Counted from the first letter of the stretch, positions 9,025-17,173 are shown. The stretch is DNA of 25,517 nucleotides from Candidatus Rokuibacteriota bacterium (GCA_016206385.1 JACQRS010000283.1:1-25517); one strand, 5' to 3'. The notes: generated by a model not told the origin, from the letters alone. Made by a program: numbers and translations.

Positions 9025-9933
9025 ATGCCCATCATCAGAGAGCCAAAGCCGTTACCCTCCGAACTGACTTACGTGCCGGCAGGGAGCACCCCACACCAGG
9101 TGACCAACGACGACAACTGGTGGGTACTGGCGGAGCGGCCTGAAGTCAAGACCGCAGGCATGACGGCAAGCGATCTTTGTTACTTCAACTTCAAGACCCG
9201 AAATCCGTCGGAGATCAACTGGTACCTGCGCAACAAGGTAGGCTGCCGCCGGGCGACCCGCGACGGGAAAAACTACAGGTTCACGAAGGGCGATCGGCCA
9301 GGCGTCGTCTACCTGCCCCGCATCGGCCCGCCCCTGCCGGTGAGCGAGATCGCCCCGAAGACGACAGGGGATCGGTCGAACGCCTGGTTCGGCATCGCCG
9401 GCAACGCGGGGACCCAGTTCGTCATCGTGGGGATTGACACCGTGGAGGGATACGCCGCCTCCCTGGACGATTTCGGGAAGGGCATGATGCTCCACGCGAC
9501 GATCAACCGGGTGGGCCCCGGCTGGGGCGCCAGCGGGGGAGTCAACTTCATCTACGTCACTGGAGTCAGCACTCCGCATCAGCTGAACGGCCATCAACAG
9601 GGAGAGGGCGATTTCAACTTGTCGCTAGGACCGAACTGGGGCAAGGCCGCCAAGGGCGCCGCCAATATCAAGAAGCTCCAGCCCCTCATTGATGTCGTGA
9701 AGAAGATCGGGGCGAAGACTCCTTCGAGCTTGAAGAAGGCGCTCGGCAACGATCCTGACAGGTGGGTCGAGTTGATCGAGGCGGGCAGGAGCGTCAAGGA
9801 GTACTTGGGGATCGATCCCAAGGGCGAGCCGAATGTCTTCATCTTCGGTGTGCCCTTTGCGAGTGCTGGGGTGGAGGCGTCCTGGTTCTACGGCCTGTCG
9901 AACTTTGAAGCCGTGTGGGATTTTACCGAGTAG
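9025..9933 (+). CDS. Uncharacterised T6SS-linked protein with LysM-like N-terminal region
   Basis: A 302-aa protein of unknown function, last gene of the plus-strand core cluster, 75 bp after clpV. Its ATG has AGGAG eight bases upstream. Residues ~15-98 read like a divergent LysM module: WWVLAERPEVKTAGMTASDL followed by a YFNF stretch, INWYLRNKVGCR, and a closing YRFTKGDRPGVVYLP. LysM modules bind peptidoglycan-type glycans, so a cell-wall role is possible. Residues ~120-206 form a Gly/Asn-rich second region containing KGMMLHATINRVGPGWGASG and LNGHQQGEGDFNLSLG. The C-terminus (~215-300) is helical then hydrophobic (VFIFGVPFASAGVEASWF). No signal peptide or catalytic motif is evident. It may be a cargo effector or an accessory protein; the sequence does not decide. 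Confidence 0.75.
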   Translation: MPIIREPKPLPSELTYVPAGSTPHQVTNDDNWWVLAERPEVKTAGMTASDLCYFNFKTRNPSEINWYLRNKVGCRRATRDGKNYRFTKGDRPGVVYLPRIGPPLPVSEIAPKTTGDRSNAWFGIAGNAGTQFVIVGIDTVEGYAASLDDFGKGMMLHATINRVGPGWGASGGVNFIYVTGVSTPHQLNGHQQGEGDFNLSLGPNWGKAAKGAANIKKLQPLIDVVKKIGAKTPSSLKKALGNDPDRWVELIEAGRSVKEYLGIDPKGEPNVFIFGVPFASAGVEASWFYGLSNFEAVWDFTE

Positions 9934-9969
9934 CGAACTCCCGGGCGACCCTCTGCGGAGACCGATCGA

Positions 9970-11478
9970 TCAGCCGAAGACGCCCTCCGGCAGCAGGATG
10001 GCCTGCTCGATGAGCCGGCGCACGATGGCGAGCATCGGCCCGGCGACCTCGTTCGGATCGCGGCCCAGGGCGACCGCCAGCTCGTGGATGAGGTCCCGCA
10101 GCGTCCGCCGGCCGTCGCAGCGGCCGACCAGCCCGGCAACGTACTGATCGACACGCGCCGCGGCGGCGAGCCCCTGCTCCCGGCGGAGCTCCATCTCCTC
10201 CGACTCCCAGACGCCGGCCGCAGGGGCGAGCCGCTGGTGCAGCCTGGCCACGGGCGAGACCCGCGGCCTGATCTCCAGCAGTCCCGCCTCGTCGCCCACC
10301 GTCTCCAGGAAATCCCGGAGCGCGAAGCCGAGCTCGATGTCGTCGCCGCAGGGGCCCAGGATCCTCGGCGGAATCTCGTCGATGCGGATCCAGTTCGATC
10401 TGCCGGACGACCGGCGCATCGTGATGATGCCCGTGCTGATGCTCTCGATGCCCTGCCGATCGTAGTATTCCAGCCAGCGCTCGTAGGTCTCGCCCAGGCG
10501 CGCCGGATCGTCAGGCTCCGTCTGGCGGATCCAGGTGGTGGCGTAGGCGGCCACCTCCTCCGTCTCGGTGCGCATCACCCAGGCGTCGCACCCCGTGCCC
10601 TCGAACCACCCCGACAGCCGATCCTGCCAGGCCTCGCGCCTTTGGTGCGCCCAGTTGCACAGGATCTGGCAGTAGCCGCCCTCCTCCAGGACCGCGGGTA
10701 CCTCCCGGATCAGCCTGCGACAGAATCCGTCCCCGGGAAGGCCGCCGTCCCGGTAGATGTAGCGCCTGTCGGGCGAGATCACGAACGGCGGGTTGGAGAG
10801 AACGAGGTCGAACTTCCGGTCGGCCACCGGCTCCAGCAGGTCGCCGCCGATCGTCTCGACCTTGCGCAGGTCGTTGATCTGCGCGTTGAAGTGCGTGAAC
10901 TGCACGGCCCGTGGGTTGGTGTCGGTGGCGACGACCCGGTCACTGTGCCTGGCGGCGAAGAGCCCCTGCGTGCCGCACCCGCTTCCGAGATCGAGCATGG
11001 CGCGGACCGGCCGGCGGATGGCGACGTCCATGAGCCTCACCGTGCTCGATCCGACGCCCATCACGAAATCGGCGCGCTGCTTCTGCTCCGGCCGATCGTG
11101 TGCCAGCCACAGCCCCCGGAAGGGGACCAGGCGCACCAGACCCCGGACCAGGTTCCCCTCCACGGCGATGAGGCCGGCCTCCGCCCACTCACCCGCGTCC
11201 ATCGGCTGGAGCGCCTGCCGCGCCCGGTCGGCCTCGACGGGGGCGCCGATCAGGAACAGCAGGATCAGCGTCTCGAGAGAGGAGCCCCTCTCGGCCTCGC
11301 CGAGAGCGAGCAGCGCCCCTCCGTCGCGCGGCAGCGAATCGGCGGAGAGGCCGACCATCTCGAAGATCGCCTTCTCGGCGTAGCCGGCGGCGGTGAGCAG
11401 GGCCCTGGCGGTCGCGTAGTCGGCGGCGGAAAGGAATCCGAACCGAGGATCGTCGTCGCCTCCGGCCGGCACGGGCAC
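9970..11478 (-). CDS. Class I SAM-dependent methyltransferase, paralogue 1
   Basis: About 500 aa. The middle third is a Rossmann methyltransferase: motif I LDLGSGCGTQGL (~162-173), an acidic residue in VVATDTNPRA, and the catalytic-type NPPF (~228-231) typical of enzymes that methylate amide or exocyclic amino nitrogens (HemK/PrmC, RsmC, N6-adenine types). The N-terminal ~150 residues are helical and poorly conserved. The C-terminal ~60 residues (DGRRTLRDLIHELA to EQAILLP) look like a small winged-helix-type domain. The substrate is unknown. Two GTG starts are possible: 11478, or 11472, which is six bases from GGGAG (11479-11483) and therefore slightly better placed. It follows the related gene at 11489-12964 by only 10-16 bp and is the last gene of the minus-strand operon. 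Confidence 0.85.
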   Translation of the reverse strand: MPVPAGGDDDPRFGFLSAADYATARALLTAAGYAEKAIFEMVGLSADSLPRDGGALLALGEAERGSSLETLILLFLIGAPVEADRARQALQPMDAGEWAEAGLIAVEGNLVRGLVRLVPFRGLWLAHDRPEQKQRADFVMGVGSSTVRLMDVAIRRPVRAMLDLGSGCGTQGLFAARHSDRVVATDTNPRAVQFTHFNAQINDLRKVETIGGDLLEPVADRKFDLVLSNPPFVISPDRRYIYRDGGLPGDGFCRRLIREVPAVLEEGGYCQILCNWAHQRREAWQDRLSGWFEGTGCDAWVMRTETEEVAAYATTWIRQTEPDDPARLGETYERWLEYYDRQGIESISTGIITMRRSSGRSNWIRIDEIPPRILGPCGDDIELGFALRDFLETVGDEAGLLEIRPRVSPVARLHQRLAPAAGVWESEEMELRREQGLAAAARVDQYVAGLVGRCDGRRTLRDLIHELAVALGRDPNEVAGPMLAIVRRLIEQAILLPEGVFG

Positions 11479-11488
11479 CTCCCGGATC

Positions 11489-12964
11489 TCAGAGCAGCAG
11501 GATACCGCGTTCGACCATGTGCCGCACGACCGCCAGGGACTCGGCCTGGACCCGGGCCGGATCGACCGCGACCTCCGAGGCCAGTGTCCGGATCACCTCG
11601 CGGACCGTGCGTGTCCCGTCGAAGCGCGCCAGGAACTGCGCGACGTCCCCGTCCAGGCCCATCGCCCGGGGCAGGCCTTCGGCGAGCCGGAGGCGGATGG
11701 CGACAGTGCGCCAGTGACCCTCCGACCAGCGGTACTCCTGATCGAGCCGGACCTCTCCCGCGACCTTCAGCCGGCACGCGAGCAGGCCCTCATCGGAGGG
11801 ATGCGCCTCCAGGAAATCGCGAGCCTCGAAGCCTCGCAGGATCGACTGGCCGAACGGCGGGTGCAGGCTCTCGGGGAGCTCCTCGATTCTCAGCCAGTTG
11901 GGACCGGACCGGCGACGCATCGCGACGAGGCCGCCGTGCATCGCTTCGACGCGCCTCCCGCGGTAGTACGTCATCCATTCATCGTAGCCGGCGGCGTCCG
12001 CCTCCTGCGACCGGAAGGGAGTCTCACGGAGGCGGATCTGCGCGTACCATCCCGGCTCCTGGGTGTAGTTCTTCAGGAGCCAGACGTCGCATCCCGTTCC
12101 CTCGAACCACTCCGCGACCCTCTCCTGCCATGCCTGCCCCTGGACCTGCGCCCACTCGAAGATCATCTGGAAGTATCCGCCCTCGTTGAGATGCCGGGGG
12201 GCCTGGCGCACGAGCGCCCGGCAGAAGCCGTCGAGGTCCATGTCGTTGTCCCGGTAGAGATAGCGCTTCGTTGGCGCCAGGATGAACGGGGGGTTGCAGA
12301 CGATGAGATCGAACGCGCGGCCCTCGACCGGCGCGAAGCCGTCGCCGGTCAGGAAATCGAGGTTCTCGCAGCCGTTCAGCCGGGCGTTGAACGCGGCGAA
12401 GGCGGTGGCCCGCGGGTTGAGGTCCGTCGCCACCACGACCTGGCTATGCGCGGCGGCCGCCAGGGCCTGGATCCCGCACCCGGCGCAGAGATCGAGCGTG
12501 GACCACGAGGGCCTCCTGATCGTGAAGTCCAGCAGGAGGCGGGCGGCGGGGTTGATCGTCAGAACGTGGTCGAAGTCCGTGGCGGAGAGGAGCCTCTGGT
12601 ACAGGTCGGCCGCCACCAGGAACTTCCCCGAAGGGACCAGCAGGGAGGTCGGGACGAGCGCTTCACCGTCGGAGAACAGCAGCCCGCTCTCCAGGCACGT
12701 TCTGCGGAACCAGTCCGGCGTCGACTCGCGGGCGCGTCCGGCATCGACCGGCAGCCCGGCGAGGAACCAGCGAGCCAGCGTGTTGAAGACCGTCGGTTCG
12801 CGCGTGAGGTCCAGCAGGCGCGGCAGGCTGCGGAGGTGGGGGAGCGGCGGCTCGACGGTCCTGAGCGCCGCCACGAACCCCTCCTCCGTGTAGCCCGCCT
12901 CTGCGAAGAACTGCTGGAGCCGGCGGGACTGATCAGGAGGCGGTGGCTTGAGCACGTGACCCAT
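11489..12964 (-). CDS. Class I SAM-dependent methyltransferase, paralogue 2
   Basis: A 491-aa paralogue of the neighbouring methyltransferase with the same layout: a helical N-terminal region, a Rossmann core with motif I LDLCAGCGIQAL, the acidic VVATDLNPRA, and NPPF in FDLIVCNPPFILAPTKRYLY. A shared GYFQMIFEWAQVQGQAW/FEGTGCDVW region follows, and the C-terminal DGTRTVREVIRTLA module ends in VERGILL. The two proteins align collinearly throughout, so they arose by tandem duplication. The second glycine of motif I is replaced (LCAGCG versus LGSGCG in the other copy), but the SAM-binding fold appears intact. It starts 27 bp after the TssBC-fusion stop, so the three genes form one transcription unit. 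The target could be a T6SS protein, but nothing in the sequence identifies it. Confidence 0.85.
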   Translation of the reverse strand: MGHVLKPPPPDQSRRLQQFFAEAGYTEEGFVAALRTVEPPLPHLRSLPRLLDLTREPTVFNTLARWFLAGLPVDAGRARESTPDWFRRTCLESGLLFSDGEALVPTSLLVPSGKFLVAADLYQRLLSATDFDHVLTINPAARLLLDFTIRRPSWSTLDLCAGCGIQALAAAAHSQVVVATDLNPRATAFAAFNARLNGCENLDFLTGDGFAPVEGRAFDLIVCNPPFILAPTKRYLYRDNDMDLDGFCRALVRQAPRHLNEGGYFQMIFEWAQVQGQAWQERVAEWFEGTGCDVWLLKNYTQEPGWYAQIRLRETPFRSQEADAAGYDEWMTYYRGRRVEAMHGGLVAMRRRSGPNWLRIEELPESLHPPFGQSILRGFEARDFLEAHPSDEGLLACRLKVAGEVRLDQEYRWSEGHWRTVAIRLRLAEGLPRAMGLDGDVAQFLARFDGTRTVREVIRTLASEVAVDPARVQAESLAVVRHMVERGILLL

Positions 12965-12991
12965 CCCGGGTTCCGCGCTGACGTCCCTCGC

Positions 12992-14533
12992 TCACGCCCA
13001 CGGCCCCGAGAGGGCCGCGGGCGGGTCCGCCACCGACTGGAAGCGCAGGAGACGCGCCGCGTTCGAGTCGCGGCGGCTGAGGAGCGGCATCACGCCTTGG
13101 CTGAGGATGGCGTCCGCAGCGCGCTCCGTGAGAAAGACTTCGGCGCAGGGCGTCATCCGGCGCTCGCCCCCCTCTTCGTACGTGTGCGCGGGCAGGTCGC
13201 CGATCTCCAGGAGGTCGCCGGGCTGCATGGCCCAGCCGCGCTCCAGGAACGAGCGCGCCAGGAGGAGGGCACAGGCGAAGGCCGGGTTGCCCCAGAGGTA
13301 CGCCTCGTGGTCGGGGCTCTGCGGCATCTCCTCGAAACCGAACTGCTCGGCAGCATCGGTCCTGCGGCCATAGGGGAGGCGCAGGAGCACGCGGGGGAGG
13401 GCAAGCCCGATCCAGGACGCCACGGAGCCGCGGCGCAAGGCCTCCCAGGCCCGAGCGGCCCCGAAGTCGCCGGGTTTCCAGTCGCGCGGATCCGGGGATT
13501 CGGCCAGTGACCGGCAGCCCAGCACATAGTGGTCGGCCGCGGCGAGGAATGGCCCGCCCGTCTGAGACGCGATCGCGCCCAGCGCAGCCAGCAAGGACGC
13601 GTCTTTCGCATCGGCCCCGAACGAGTAGTCTCCCACGAGCAGGGACCAGGGTTGATCTCCGGCCGCCCGCGATCCCTCTTTTACGAGCACCCTGAAAAGG
13701 GCCGACTGCTCGAGATCCCGACCCGCCGCCAAGACGTCAGCCTCCAGCTCCTGCCGGCTCAGGTCCAGCAGGTACAGCTTGAGGTCTTCCCCGATCTCCA
13801 GGGAGGTCACCAGCCTGTGGACCGACCTCCACGCGGCCTCAAGCGCCTGGAAGGCGGGATGGTGCATCACCTGCCGCATTTGAGCGGAGGTGGCCTCATC
13901 GACCAGCATCACGAGTTCATCCTGTTGAGGGTCCTTTTCCGGAGCGATATATGGCTCAACGATGCGCCGGAGGAACCGGGAGATATCGACCCGCTGCGGC
14001 CCTCCCGCCGCCGCGGACTTCCCCAGGAGCCTCTCGAGCATCGCCCGGTCGTCTTCTCGGAAAGCCTGTCCCGGAGGGCGGGACGCCCCCGCCCCGGTGT
14101 GCGCTATCGCCTCGGGCTGCCCGGCCCTCTCGCGCCTCAACTCGGCGGCCGCCTCCCCGAACGTCACGGGATCCAATACCCTGCGGCGCATCCCGCGGTA
14201 TGTCTGGAAGAGATCAAGCCTCTGGTACAGCTCGTCGGGATGGAAATCCTCCAGCCGGTGAAACTCGACCACAGTCTCTGGCGCCCCCGCATCCCTCAGT
14301 GGCAGGCGGAGCGCTGGCGCCAGGCGCGCAAAAACTTTGTCGAAGCTATCGACGTCCACGGCGACGACGGACCTGTCGGCCCGGGCGGGTCCGGCATCGT
14401 GAACACCCCTGTGGCCGCGACCGCTGAGGTCGCTCATGAGCAGGATGCGCATCGGCCCGACAGGAGCACTGCGGGAGGCCCTCCTGGCCCCAGGCTGGCT
14501 GAAACGGAACTCGAAATCCAGGCGGCCAGGCAT
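12992..14533 (-). CDS. TssB-TssC fusion-like sheath paralogue lacking the TssC C-terminal domain
   Basis: A 513-aa protein that joins a TssB-like N-terminus to most of a TssC. Residues ~5-125 have TssB traits: MRILLMSDLSGR (28-39), VVAVDVDSFDKVFARLAPAL (56-75), and VVEFHRLEDFHPDELYQRLD (88-107). Residues ~165-513 match TssC: VDEATSAQMRQVMHHPAFQA (~211-230), the LEAAWRSVHRLV that follows, PWSLLVGDYSFG (~295-306), IGLALPRVLLRLPYG (~375-389), and VMPLLSRRDSNAAR (~481-494). It stops soon after this point, whereas the TssC at 1-1115 continues for ~130 more residues. The C-terminal sheath domain is therefore absent. The ATG at 14533 has a very strong GGAGGAGGTGA seven bases upstream. It is divergent from vgrG and heads an operon with two methyltransferase genes. 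Whether it joins the sheath, caps it or does something else is unknown. Confidence 0.9.
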   Translation of the reverse strand: MPGRLDFEFRFSQPGARRASRSAPVGPMRILLMSDLSGRGHRGVHDAGPARADRSVVAVDVDSFDKVFARLAPALRLPLRDAGAPETVVEFHRLEDFHPDELYQRLDLFQTYRGMRRRVLDPVTFGEAAAELRRERAGQPEAIAHTGAGASRPPGQAFREDDRAMLERLLGKSAAAGGPQRVDISRFLRRIVEPYIAPEKDPQQDELVMLVDEATSAQMRQVMHHPAFQALEAAWRSVHRLVTSLEIGEDLKLYLLDLSRQELEADVLAAGRDLEQSALFRVLVKEGSRAAGDQPWSLLVGDYSFGADAKDASLLAALGAIASQTGGPFLAAADHYVLGCRSLAESPDPRDWKPGDFGAARAWEALRRGSVASWIGLALPRVLLRLPYGRRTDAAEQFGFEEMPQSPDHEAYLWGNPAFACALLLARSFLERGWAMQPGDLLEIGDLPAHTYEEGGERRMTPCAEVFLTERAADAILSQGVMPLLSRRDSNAARLLRFQSVADPPAALSGPWA

Positions 14534-14563
14534 GTCGTCACCTCCTCCCAGGGGCGCATCGAA

Positions 14564-14593
14564 ATTCTATCCCAGCCGGGGGCACCGAGTCTC
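14564..14593 (-). promoter_or_regulatory. Candidate promoter for the TssBC-fusion operon
   Basis: On the minus strand TAGAAT (14569-14564) matches five of six bases of a -10 element. It lies 18 bp downstream of GAGACT, a poor -35 match. Transcription would start near 14557, leaving a short leader that holds the strong GGAGGAGGTGA ribosome binding site. The same GAGnCT-18-TAGAAT arrangement occurs before the minus-strand effector operon (24689-24718). Confidence 0.3.
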
Positions 14594-14720
14594 GCGCCGG
14601 ACGGGGTGGTTCCCATTCACCCCCCTCGGTGGCAAGCTAGACTGTTCGGGGCCAGCTCTCTCCGCGGCGGTCGCCGGATCGAGGTCCATCCCGCCCGAGG
14701 CTGGCGCCCAAGAAAGGGAG

Positions 14721-14749
14721 TTCAAATTCCAGGCGACTCGTGGCATGAT
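14721..14749 (+). promoter_or_regulatory. Candidate vgrG promoter
   Basis: TTCAAA (14721-14726) and CATGAT (14744-14749), 17 bp apart, each match four of six bases of the housekeeping -35/-10 consensus, in the most AT-rich part of the gap. A TATATT at 14756-14761 is an alternative -10 without a good -35. This would leave a leader of about 155 nt before vgrG. It is weak evidence. Confidence 0.25.
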
Positions 14750-14913
14750 ACGCGGTATATTTCGGAACGGACACGCGCGCGACCGAGGCAGGCCGGCAGG
14801 CATCGCCACAAGGGCGGCGGTTGACCGGCCGACCCCGATGTGCCAGCCTGTGAGCGGAACTCGGATCTCCAGGCGGGTGGAATCCAGGGGCTCTCGGTCA
14901 GGAGAGGATGTTC

Positions 14914-17115
14914 ATGGTCACTCAAAAGACACGCCCCATCGGTGTGAAGACCCCCCTCGGCGAGGATGTCCTCCTCCTGCGGAGCATGACGGGCAGTGAA
15001 CATCTGGGGCGCCTTTCCCAGTACGAGCTCAGCGTCCTGAGCGCCGAGGAGTCGGTCAAGATGGACGACATCCTCGGCCAGAACATCACCATACAGCTCG
15101 AGGTCGCCGACGATCAGCAACGCTTCTTCAACGGCTATGTCAGCCGTTTCGCCCAGACAGGGAGAACGGCCGGCTACGCCACCTACCAGGTCACCGTTCG
15201 CCCCTGGCTGTGGTTCCTGACCCGGAGGCAGGACTGCCGCATCTTCCAGGACATGACCGTCCCCGAGATCATCAAGAAGGTCTTCCAGGACTATGACTTC
15301 GCGGACTTCGACGAGTCGTTGTCCGGCTCCTATCGCAAGCGGGGGTATTGCGTCCAGTACCGCGAGACAGACTTCGACTTCGTCAGCCGGCTCATGGAGG
15401 AGGAGGGGATCTACTACTACTTCAAGCACCAAGACGGGAGGCACACGCTGCTCCTGGCCGACTCATATGGCGCCCACTCCCTTCTCCCCGGGTACGAGAA
15501 AGTCCCCTACTACCCTCCCACGGAGAACGTCGTCCGGAAGGAGGAGCACGTTCACGACTGGGCGATTACCCGGGAGGTGATGCCCGGCCTCTGCACGCTC
15601 CAGGACTTCGATTTCCAGAAGCCGGGCGTGGATCTGGCCACCCGCTCGAAGATCCAGAAGCGGCACGCCCTGGCCGATTTCGAGATCTACGACTACCCGG
15701 GCATGTACTTCAAGGAGGAGGACGGAAAGAACTATGCCCGGGCCCGGATCGAAGAACTCCACTCGCAGCACGAGCAGGTTCACGGCGTCGCCAACGCGCG
15801 CGGTTTCATGCCGGGCGGCCTGTTCGAGCTGACCGGGTTTCCGAGGGAGGACCAGAACCGCGAGTACCTGATCGTGTCCGCCAGCTACGACCTGCAGACC
15901 GCCGAGTTCGAGACCGGAGGTCCGTCCGCGGACGGACCCCGGTACGCATGCCGGTTCTCGGCGATCGAGAGCAAGACGCCCTATCGCACGCCCCGCTTCA
16001 CACCCAAGCCCGTGCTCCAGGGACCGCAGACGGCCATCGTGGTGGGAAAAGAGGGAGAGGAGATCTGGACGGACAAGTTCGGCCGTGTCAAGGTGCAGTT
16101 CCACTGGGACCGGTTGGGCAAGAAGGACGAGAACAGCTCCTGCTGGGTCCGGGTGGCGAGCGTGTGGGCCGGGAAGCAGTGGGGGGGCATCCACATCCCC
16201 CGCATCGGCCAGGAGGTGGTCGTCGAGTTCCTCGAGGGAGACCCCGACCGCCCCATCGTCACCGGCCGCGTTTACAACGCCGACGCGATGCCGCCCTATG
16301 GGCTCCCCGACAACGCGACCCAGAGCGGCCTCAAGAGCCGCAGCAGCAAGGGCGGCACGGGGGACAACTTCAACGAGATCCGCTTCGAGGACAAGAAGGG
16401 AAACGAGGAGCTGTACATCCACGCCGAGAAGAACCACACTAACATCACGGAGAACGACCGCGGCGAGGACGTGGGGCACGACCGGTCGTTGCACGTTGCG
16501 CACGACAAGAGCGAGGCGATCGACAACAACAAGGCGATCAAGGTCGGCGTGGACCACACCGAGGAGATCGGCGCCAACAAGACACTGAAGGTAGGCGCCA
16601 ACCACGACGAGAGCATTGGCGCGAACATGACCATCAATATCGCCTCGATGCTCACTGAAAACGTCGGGATCAACTACGCGGAGACCGTCGGCGCCGCCAT
16701 GGAGCTGACGATAGGCGCGGCCTTCACTGAGACGGTGGGGGCGGTGAAGGCCCAGACCATCGGGGCTAACAAGACGGTGGATGTCGGAGCGAACCATTCG
16801 GTGTCGGTAGGTTCGAGCGAGACCATCAAAGTTGGGGGCGACAAGAGCGACACTGTCTCCGGCGGCAAGACGATCTCAGTTGGGAAGGACCTCAAGGAGG
16901 CGATCAGCGGCGGCCACACCGAGACCGTCACCAAAGCCTACGCCCTCAAGGCGAAGTCGATCTCCGTCGTGGCCGAAGACGAGATAACGATCAAGACTGG
17001 GGACGCGTCGATCGGCATGAAGAAGAACGGCGACATCGTCATCAAGGGGAAAGCGATCACCGTGAAGGGTTCGGGAGACATCGTCATCAAGGGTAGCAAG
17101 GTGGAGGCGAACTGA
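14914..17115 (+). CDS. vgrG: T6SS spike protein VgrG (TssI)
   Basis: VgrG trimers form the puncturing spike at the tip of the Hcp tube and carry effectors or PAAR-like tip proteins. The 733-aa protein has the gp27-like region (~1-360), with RSMTGSEHLGRLSQYELSVL near the start and the signature YCVQYRETDFDFVSRLMEEE (~147-166) followed by GIYYYF. The gp5-like OB-fold follows, with GRVKVQFHWDR (~390-400), SCWVRVASVWAGKQWGG and PRIGQEVVVEFLEGDPDRP (~429-447). A beta-helical needle of octapeptide repeats then covers residues ~518-677. It ends with a DUF2345-like tail but no enzymatic extension. The ATG at 14914 is preferred over 14908 because AGGAGAGG (14900-14907) is correctly spaced for it. A DUF6484 gene follows after 58 bp. 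Confidence 0.96.
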   Translation: MVTQKTRPIGVKTPLGEDVLLLRSMTGSEHLGRLSQYELSVLSAEESVKMDDILGQNITIQLEVADDQQRFFNGYVSRFAQTGRTAGYATYQVTVRPWLWFLTRRQDCRIFQDMTVPEIIKKVFQDYDFADFDESLSGSYRKRGYCVQYRETDFDFVSRLMEEEGIYYYFKHQDGRHTLLLADSYGAHSLLPGYEKVPYYPPTENVVRKEEHVHDWAITREVMPGLCTLQDFDFQKPGVDLATRSKIQKRHALADFEIYDYPGMYFKEEDGKNYARARIEELHSQHEQVHGVANARGFMPGGLFELTGFPREDQNREYLIVSASYDLQTAEFETGGPSADGPRYACRFSAIESKTPYRTPRFTPKPVLQGPQTAIVVGKEGEEIWTDKFGRVKVQFHWDRLGKKDENSSCWVRVASVWAGKQWGGIHIPRIGQEVVVEFLEGDPDRPIVTGRVYNADAMPPYGLPDNATQSGLKSRSSKGGTGDNFNEIRFEDKKGNEELYIHAEKNHTNITENDRGEDVGHDRSLHVAHDKSEAIDNNKAIKVGVDHTEEIGANKTLKVGANHDESIGANMTINIASMLTENVGINYAETVGAAMELTIGAAFTETVGAVKAQTIGANKTVDVGANHSVSVGSSETIKVGGDKSDTVSGGKTISVGKDLKEAISGGHTETVTKAYALKAKSISVVAEDEITIKTGDASIGMKKNGDIVIKGKAITVKGSGDIVIKGSKVEAN
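16465..16944 (+). repeat. Twenty in-register octapeptide repeats in the VgrG needle
   Basis: Read in eights from base 16465, the codons give units such as EDVGHDRS, IKVGVDHT, EEIGANKT, LKVGANHD, ETVGAAME, QTIGANKT and VDVGANHS. A branched hydrophobic residue sits at position 3, usually with Gly at 4 and often Thr/Ser at 8. Twenty units run without a frame slip to 16944. This is the known gp5-type trimeric beta-helix repeat, here long and regular. Confidence 0.85.
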
Positions 17116-17173
17116 AGACAGTCGGGGTCTGAGCGACGCCCGCGACAACTGCGGGAGAAATCGGAGCTGGGAC

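Larger units (their letters stand above)
14534..14913. other. 380-bp divergent intergenic region between the TssBC fusion and vgrG
   Basis: No convincing coding sequence was seen. The region must hold the promoters of both divergent transcription units. It contains two AT-richer patches, at ~14561-14570 (near the TssBC-fusion start) and ~14717-14765, in otherwise GC-rich DNA. A long untranslated stretch (14766-14899) precedes vgrG, and no clear operator repeat was recognised in it. Confidence 0.6.

Noticed and set aside
9934..9969. Terminator in the convergent gap between the LysM-like gene and the methyltransferase
   Set aside because: No stem followed by a T-run could be drawn in this 36-bp gap.
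10084..12189. 701-codon plus-strand open frame across the methyltransferase genes
   Set aside because: GC-rich antisense frame; the product is Arg/Pro/Ala-rich low complexity, and the minus strand encodes clear methyltransferase motifs.
9970..12964. Methyltransferases as part of a restriction-modification system
   Set aside because: NPPF alone cannot separate DNA from protein methylation; no restriction endonuclease or DNA-recognition domain is nearby, and the operon partner is a T6SS sheath-like gene.
11519..13510. 663-codon plus-strand open frame
   Set aside because: It overlaps a methyltransferase gene and the TssBC fusion on the opposite strand and has no recognisable motif or good ribosome binding site.
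14739..14756. Possible sigma-54 promoter at TGGCATGATACGCGG before vgrG
   Set aside because: The GG of the -24 element is present, but the required GC ten bases later is not; the spacing does not fit.
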